Assembly (NCBI GenBank): GCA_002404055.1
Contig: DHIZ01000106.1
Coordinates: 15,347-28,879, forward strand
Length of the DNA stretch: 13,533 nt
From: Chloroflexi bacterium UBA4733
GTDB lineage: Bacteria; Chloroflexota; UBA4733
Direction of reading: 5' to 3'
Each line of letters opens with the position of its first letter. Position 1 is the first letter of the stretch. Below the pieces are notes generated by a model. That model did no database searches, was not told where the DNA came from, and saw only the letters and a list, made by a program, of their open reading frames with translations. Made by a program: the position numbers and the translations under genes. Of the stretch, positions 9,905 to 13,533 are shown piece after piece.

Positions 9905-12703
9905 GTGACCGAAGCCTATCGCAAGAAACTCATCGAGGTCGCCCTGCCCCTGGCGGAGATCAACGCCGCCTCGGCACGAGAGAAAAGCATCCGCCACGGC
10001 CACCCTTCCACGTTGCACCTATGGTGGGCACGGCGTCCCCTGGCCGCCTGCCGTGCCGTGCTGTTCGGCCAACTGGTCGACGACCCCTCCGCTGTACCGG
10101 AAGAGTTCCCGACCGAAGCGGACCAGGTACGGGAGCGGGACCGACTGTTCGAGATCATCAAGCAACTGGTGCTGTGGGAGAACTCCAACAATCAGACGGT
10201 GCTCGACGCCGCGAAGCAGGAGATCGCCCGCTCCGTCGCCCGCGACAAGGGCGTTCCGGCGCCAACCTCTCCGCAGGCCGTGCAGCAATTCCTGATCGAG
10301 CATGCCCCGCCCGTCCTTGATCCTTTCTGCGGTGGCGGATCCATCCCACTGGAAGCGCAACGGCTGGGGTTACGCGCCTACGGCAGTGACCTGAACCCGG
10401 TCGCGGTGCTGATCACCAAGGCGTTGATCGAGATCCCTCCCAAGTTCGCCGGGCAGCCACCGGTGAACCCGGAGGATCGCACCAAGATGGGCAGCAGCGT
10501 TGCCTGGCCCGGCGCCACAGGGCTGGCGGCGGACGTGCGCTACTACGGCCGCTGGATGCGCGACGAAGCGCAACGCCGCATCGGCCACCTCTATCCCAAG
10601 GTACAGTTGCCGGGCGGGCAGGGGGAGGCGACCGTGATCGCCTGGCTCTGGGCACGCACCGTGCGCTGCCCCAACCCTGCCTGCGGCACCCAGATGCCGC
10701 TGGTACGCTCTTTCGCCCTCTCCACGAAACCGGGCAAGGCCGCCTGGGTCGAGCCGCAGGTGGACCCGGCGGCGAAGACAGTGCGGTTTCAAGTGCGGAC
10801 AGGAAGTGGGAAGGTGCCCGAGGGCACGGTGAACCGGCGCGGCGCTCGCTGCCTGGTCTGCAACACGCCGGTCGCCCTAGAATGGATACGAGCCGAGGGC
10901 AGGGCCGCACGAATTAGCCAGCAACTCATGGCAGTCGTGGCCGAAGGAGCGCGCGGGCGTATATACCTGGCGCCGACACCCGAGCAAGTGGCCGTCGCAG
11001 ACGAGGCGAAGCCGGAGTGGGCGCCGGAAACAACGCTGCCAAAGCAGGCTCTCGGCTTTCGCGTCCAACTATATGGTATGACGCGTCATCGCGACCTCTT
11101 CACACCCCGCCAACTCGTCGCGCTGACTACCTTCAGCGATCTGGTGGGCGAGGTTCGGACGCGCGTGCTGGCGGACGCGATGGGTGTGCATGCCTATGCG
11201 GACGCGGTGGCGACATATTTGGCACTCGGTACTAGCCGTCTGACAGATATCTGTAATAGTTTATGCATGTGGGAGAACACAAAGACGCAAGTCCGCCACC
11301 TTTTCACAAGGCAAGCCATCCCGATGCTTTGGGACTTCGCTGAAGCGAACGTATTCGCAGAGGGCGCAGGAGACTATTCTATCAGCCTCGGGAACCTCTT
11401 GAAGGCACTCGAGATGACTCCCGCGTCAACGCCAGGTCATGTGCAACAAGTTGATGCGACCACGATGACTAGCAGCGTCTCTTTCCCGCTTATCTCGACT
11501 GATCCTCCCTACTACGACAATATTGGCTACGCAGACCTTTCCGACTTCTTCTATACTTGGCTGCGACGCTCTTTACGTGATGTCTATCCCGACCTGTTCG
11601 GTACACTGCTCACACCAAAGGATCGCGAACTAATCGCGGCACCGTATCGCTTCGACAGCAGCAAAGAGCGTGCGGAGCAGTTCTTCGAGGAAGGGCTCCG
11701 TGCTGCCTTTTCGCGTTTGCACGCCGCACAAGCACCGGGATATCCGCTTACGGTGTACTACGCCTTCAAGCAAGCTGAAGAGGACACCCACGAGGGAGGC
11801 ACTGAGGCGGATGTGGCAATCGCCTCAACTGGTTGGGCGACGATGCTAGAAGGACTATTACAGGCTGGCTTTGCCATCAACGGCACGTGGCCAATGCGCA
11901 GTGAATTGAGCAACCGCCCAAGATCAATGGACAGCAACGCCCTCGCTTCCTCCATCGTGCTAGTCTGCCGCCCACGCCCGGCCGACGCGCCGATCGCTAC
12001 CCGGCGTGAGTTCATCTCGGCACTCAAACAGGAGTTGCCCAAAGCGCTACGCACCCTCCAGCAGGGCAACATCGCGCCGGTGGATCTCCAGCAGGCGGCC
12101 ATCGGTCCCGGCATGGCCGTCTTCTCGCGTTACCGCCAGGTGGTCGATCCGAGTGGCAAGCCGCTACCGGTGCGCGCGGCGCTCGGTCTTATCAATCAGG
12201 CCCTTGACGAAGTGCTGAGCGAGCAAGAAGGCGACTTCGACGGCGATACCCGCTGGGCGATCACATGGTTTGAGCAGTATGGGCTTGGCGAGGGCGAGTA
12301 CGGCAGCGCCGAGACGCTCTCCAAGGCCAAGGACACGTCGGTCGCCGCCTTACAGGCAGCCGGTATCTTGCAGTCGCGAGCCGGCAAGGTGCGCCTGCTG
12401 CGGCGGGAGGAGTTGCCGACAACCGGGCAGCAGCACCAGCGCAGTGCCTGGGCGGTGACGCAGCACCTCATCAAGGCGCTGCAGGAAGGAGGCGAAGGTC
12501 AGGCCGCGGCGCGGCTGGCCAGCATTGGTCCGGCGGCTGAGACGGCGCGGGAACTCGCCTATCGGCTCTACCTCACCTGCGAGCGTAAGGGCGGCTTGCA
12601 GGAAGAAGCGGGCGCCTACAATGGATTGGTCGTCGCCTGGCCGGAGATTGCCCGCCTGGCGGAGCAACAAGCCACAGCGCCACGCCAGGAGACGTTAGTA
12701 TGA
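9905..12703 (+). CDS. DUF1156 DNA methyltransferase with zinc ribbon (adenine-specific type)
   Basis: This 932-residue S-adenosylmethionine-dependent DNA methylase belongs to the DUF1156 (COG1743-type) family, probably an N6-adenine enzyme that marks host DNA for an anti-phage system. The DUF1156 N-terminus is unmistakable: KKLIEVALPLAEINAASARE, then KSIRHGHPSTLHLWWARRPL. The AdoMet motif LDPFCGGGSIPLEA has D139-G145, followed by GSDLNPVAVLITKALIEIPP. Paired cysteines (C255, C260, C316, C319) suggest a zinc ribbon. The catalytic motif is DPPY at 533-536 in TDPPYYDNIGYADLSDFFY. The C-terminal third is helical. GTG 9905 has GGAG eight bases upstream, and the DUF1156 domain starts there. The segment about 11040-11940, which includes the catalytic motif, is only about 53-57% GC in most blocks, against about 70% on both sides, so the gene looks mosaic. 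Its stop is followed directly by a toxin-gene remnant. Confidence 0.93.
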   Translation: MTEAYRKKLIEVALPLAEINAASAREKSIRHGHPSTLHLWWARRPLAACRAVLFGQLVDDPSAVPEEFPTEADQVRERDRLFEIIKQLVLWENSNNQTVLDAAKQEIARSVARDKGVPAPTSPQAVQQFLIEHAPPVLDPFCGGGSIPLEAQRLGLRAYGSDLNPVAVLITKALIEIPPKFAGQPPVNPEDRTKMGSSVAWPGATGLAADVRYYGRWMRDEAQRRIGHLYPKVQLPGGQGEATVIAWLWARTVRCPNPACGTQMPLVRSFALSTKPGKAAWVEPQVDPAAKTVRFQVRTGSGKVPEGTVNRRGARCLVCNTPVALEWIRAEGRAARISQQLMAVVAEGARGRIYLAPTPEQVAVADEAKPEWAPETTLPKQALGFRVQLYGMTRHRDLFTPRQLVALTTFSDLVGEVRTRVLADAMGVHAYADAVATYLALGTSRLTDICNSLCMWENTKTQVRHLFTRQAIPMLWDFAEANVFAEGAGDYSISLGNLLKALEMTPASTPGHVQQVDATTMTSSVSFPLISTDPPYYDNIGYADLSDFFYTWLRRSLRDVYPDLFGTLLTPKDRELIAAPYRFDSSKERAEQFFEEGLRAAFSRLHAAQAPGYPLTVYYAFKQAEEDTHEGGTEADVAIASTGWATMLEGLLQAGFAINGTWPMRSELSNRPRSMDSNALASSIVLVCRPRPADAPIATRREFISALKQELPKALRTLQQGNIAPVDLQQAAIGPGMAVFSRYRQVVDPSGKPLPVRAALGLINQALDEVLSEQEGDFDGDTRWAITWFEQYGLGEGEYGSAETLSKAKDTSVAALQAAGILQSRAGKVRLLRREELPTTGQQHQRSAWAVTQHLIKALQEGGEGQAAARLASIGPAAETARELAYRLYLTCERKGGLQEEAGAYNGLVVAWPEIARLAEQQATAPRQETLV

Positions 12704-12781
12704 GCGGGAGGTGGACTGGTGCGGGTTGTCACCGCGCGCGATGCCGACGCGGCACAGCGGCGACGCTATCGAAAGGAATGA
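12704..12781 (+). pseudogene. C-terminal remnant of a BrnT-like toxin gene
   Basis: Just after the methylase stop, in the same frame, the 25 codons to TGA 12779-12781 include VRVVTARDADAAQRRRYRKE. This matches the C-terminal end of BrnT-family RNase toxins (pattern RV[IV][ST]AR, then an Arg-rich RRxY tail). The rest of the toxin, about 70 residues including the active site, is absent: upstream is the methylase. The remnant's stop overlaps an ATG (ATGA), the normal toxin-antitoxin coupling, and an intact antitoxin of the matching family follows. A GTG at 12719 with GGGAGG seven bases upstream could still make a 20-residue peptide. The match is short, so the call rests mainly on the context. 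Confidence 0.6.
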
Positions 12782-12783
12782 CC

Positions 12784-13131
12784 ATGCCACGAGCGCAGCA
12801 CACGGCAACACAAACCCTGCACGACCTGGACCATATCCCCACCTTCGCGAACGAGGCGGAAGAGGCGGCGTTCTGGGACGAGCACGAACTTGGCGATGAG
12901 GTCCTGGAGCGGATGGGGCCGTTGCCCGCCGACATCCTCCCGCCGGCGCGACCCCGCACCGCATCCATCGATCTGCACCTCGATGCCGGGACCCTGCAAC
13001 GTCTGCGCTCCCTTGCCGCCCGCCGCCACGTCGGCTACCGCACGCTCATCCAACGCTTCGTGACGGACCGCCTGTCCGAAGAGGAGCAACGCGACGGATC
13101 GGCGGAGGACCAGCATGGCCGCAACCAATAA
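12784..13131 (+). CDS. CopG/BrnA-type antitoxin (ribbon-helix-helix), orphaned
   Basis: This 115-residue protein fits the CopG antitoxin family (PF12441) that pairs with BrnT toxins. The hallmark N-terminal part is IPTFANEAEEAAFWDEHELG (18-37, family pattern iPxFxxExEEaxFWdxh), and the C-terminal ribbon-helix-helix-like part is ASIDLHLDAGTLQRLRSLAA, then RRHVGYRTLIQRFVTDRL (60-97). Such proteins bind the toxin with one end and their own operator DNA with the other. ATG 12784 is chosen because AAAGGA ends six bases before it; ATG 12778 is in frame two codons earlier but sits on that ribosome site. The partner toxin is reduced to its last codons, so this antitoxin may now act only as a DNA-binding regulator of the operon, or protect against a related toxin elsewhere. 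Its end overlaps the next gene by 17 bases, which implies coupled translation. Confidence 0.82.
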   Translation: MPRAQHTATQTLHDLDHIPTFANEAEEAAFWDEHELGDEVLERMGPLPADILPPARPRTASIDLHLDAGTLQRLRSLAARRHVGYRTLIQRFVTDRLSEEEQRDGSAEDQHGRNQ

Positions 13132-13533
13132 CGAGCGCGTCGGCACGGCGCTGGACTTGCTCAAGGCCGGGCTGCACCCCTTCGTCGAGCGCGAACTGCG
13201 CGCTGTCTTCAAAGAGCGCTGGGGCGAGCAAGCCCTCGCCTGCCTGCGCGACCCCCGCAACGCCGGCAGCGCCGACGCCCCCCGCTTCGATATCGCCGCC
13301 CTGCTGACGATCATCTGGGAACAGTGGCGTCCCGTGTTTGAGCGCGTCTTCGGCCAGTACGAGCGCACGCTGGTCAGCGAGTTGCGCGAGGTCCGCAACC
13401 GCTGGGCCCACCAGACCCCCTTCAGCACCGACGACACCTACCGGGCGCTCGATAGCATCGCCCGCCTACTCACCGCCGTCTCCGCGCCGGAGGCGGCCGA
13501 GGCGGAACGCGAGAAGCAGGAGCTGCTGCGCCG
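13115..13533 (+). CDS. Swt1-family HEPN domain protein, N-terminal part (probably a DUF499 ATPase), cut by window edge
   Basis: The first 139 codons are visible, starting at ATG 13115 with a GGAGG site six bases upstream and overlapping the antitoxin gene by 17 bases. The sequence is an all-helical Swt1-type HEPN domain: NERVGTALDLLKAGLHPFVE, RELRAVFKERWGEQAL, DIAALLTIIWEQWRPVFERV, then ELREVRNRWAHQ, with the HEPN RNase-type motif R94-N95-x3-H99. The end (EAAEAEREKQELLR) enters a charged linker. In relatives this domain heads a protein of about 1,000 residues or more with a DUF499 P-loop ATPase, commonly found beside DUF1156 methylases and helicases; the ATPase part lies beyond the window, so this is inference. 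HEPN domains here may be RNases or binding modules. The coupling to an antitoxin-like gene is notable. Confidence 0.8.
   Translation, partial: MAATNNERVGTALDLLKAGLHPFVERELRAVFKERWGEQALACLRDPRNAGSADAPRFDIAALLTIIWEQWRPVFERVFGQYERTLVSELREVRNRWAHQTPFSTDDTYRALDSIARLLTAVSAPEAAEAEREKQELLR

Overview
The window is GC-rich (about 65-70% in the housekeeping-like genes). It uses GTG starts, GGAG-type ribosome sites and TATACT -10 boxes. These traits and the style of the proteins suggest a high-GC, possibly thermophilic bacterium; Chloroflexota (Thermomicrobia-like) is my guess, but nothing here proves the taxon. No rRNA, tRNA, CRISPR array, integrase or transposase is visible.

Layout. Bases 1-904 (minus strand) hold the N-terminal three quarters of purD (purine synthesis). 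It is divergent from a short-chain dehydrogenase at 1095-1862 (plus). These two look like ordinary chromosome. From about 1870 to the right end is a composite defence-type locus, mostly on the plus strand: (1) a large SNF2-type helicase with a C-terminal DUF3883 nuclease-like domain, 1964-5465, interrupted by a one-base frameshift near 4592-4622; (2) an OLD-like AAA ATPase (5641-7167) whose stop overlaps the start of a TOPRIM-like protein (7164-7820); (3) a frameshifted PD-(D/E)XK nuclease-like gene on the minus strand (8203-7852); (4) a 500-base non-coding stretch with hairpins (8204-8704); (5) a low-GC TIR-like/HEAT-repeat protein (8705-9856); (6) a DUF1156 DNA methyltransferase (9905-12703); (7) a C-terminal remnant of a BrnT-like toxin (12704-12781) followed by an intact CopG/BrnA-type antitoxin (12784-13131); (8) the start of a Swt1-type HEPN protein, probably a large DUF499 ATPase, cut by the window end (13115-13533).

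How they may work together (inference). Helicase-DUF3883, DUF1156 methylase and HEPN/DUF499 ATPase form the likely core of a methylation-based anti-phage system. It resembles DISARM, whose DrmD is a related SNF2-like helicase, and the BREX-like systems that combine a methylase with a large P-loop ATPase. No PglZ, DrmA, DrmB or PLD gene is visible here, and the locus continues to the right. Between helicase and methylase sits accessory cargo: the AAA/TOPRIM pair, the nuclease remnant and the TIR-HEAT gene. This cargo reads like a nest of further immune modules inserted into the core. The two frameshifts, the toxin remnant and the base-composition steps show an island that is actively rearranging.
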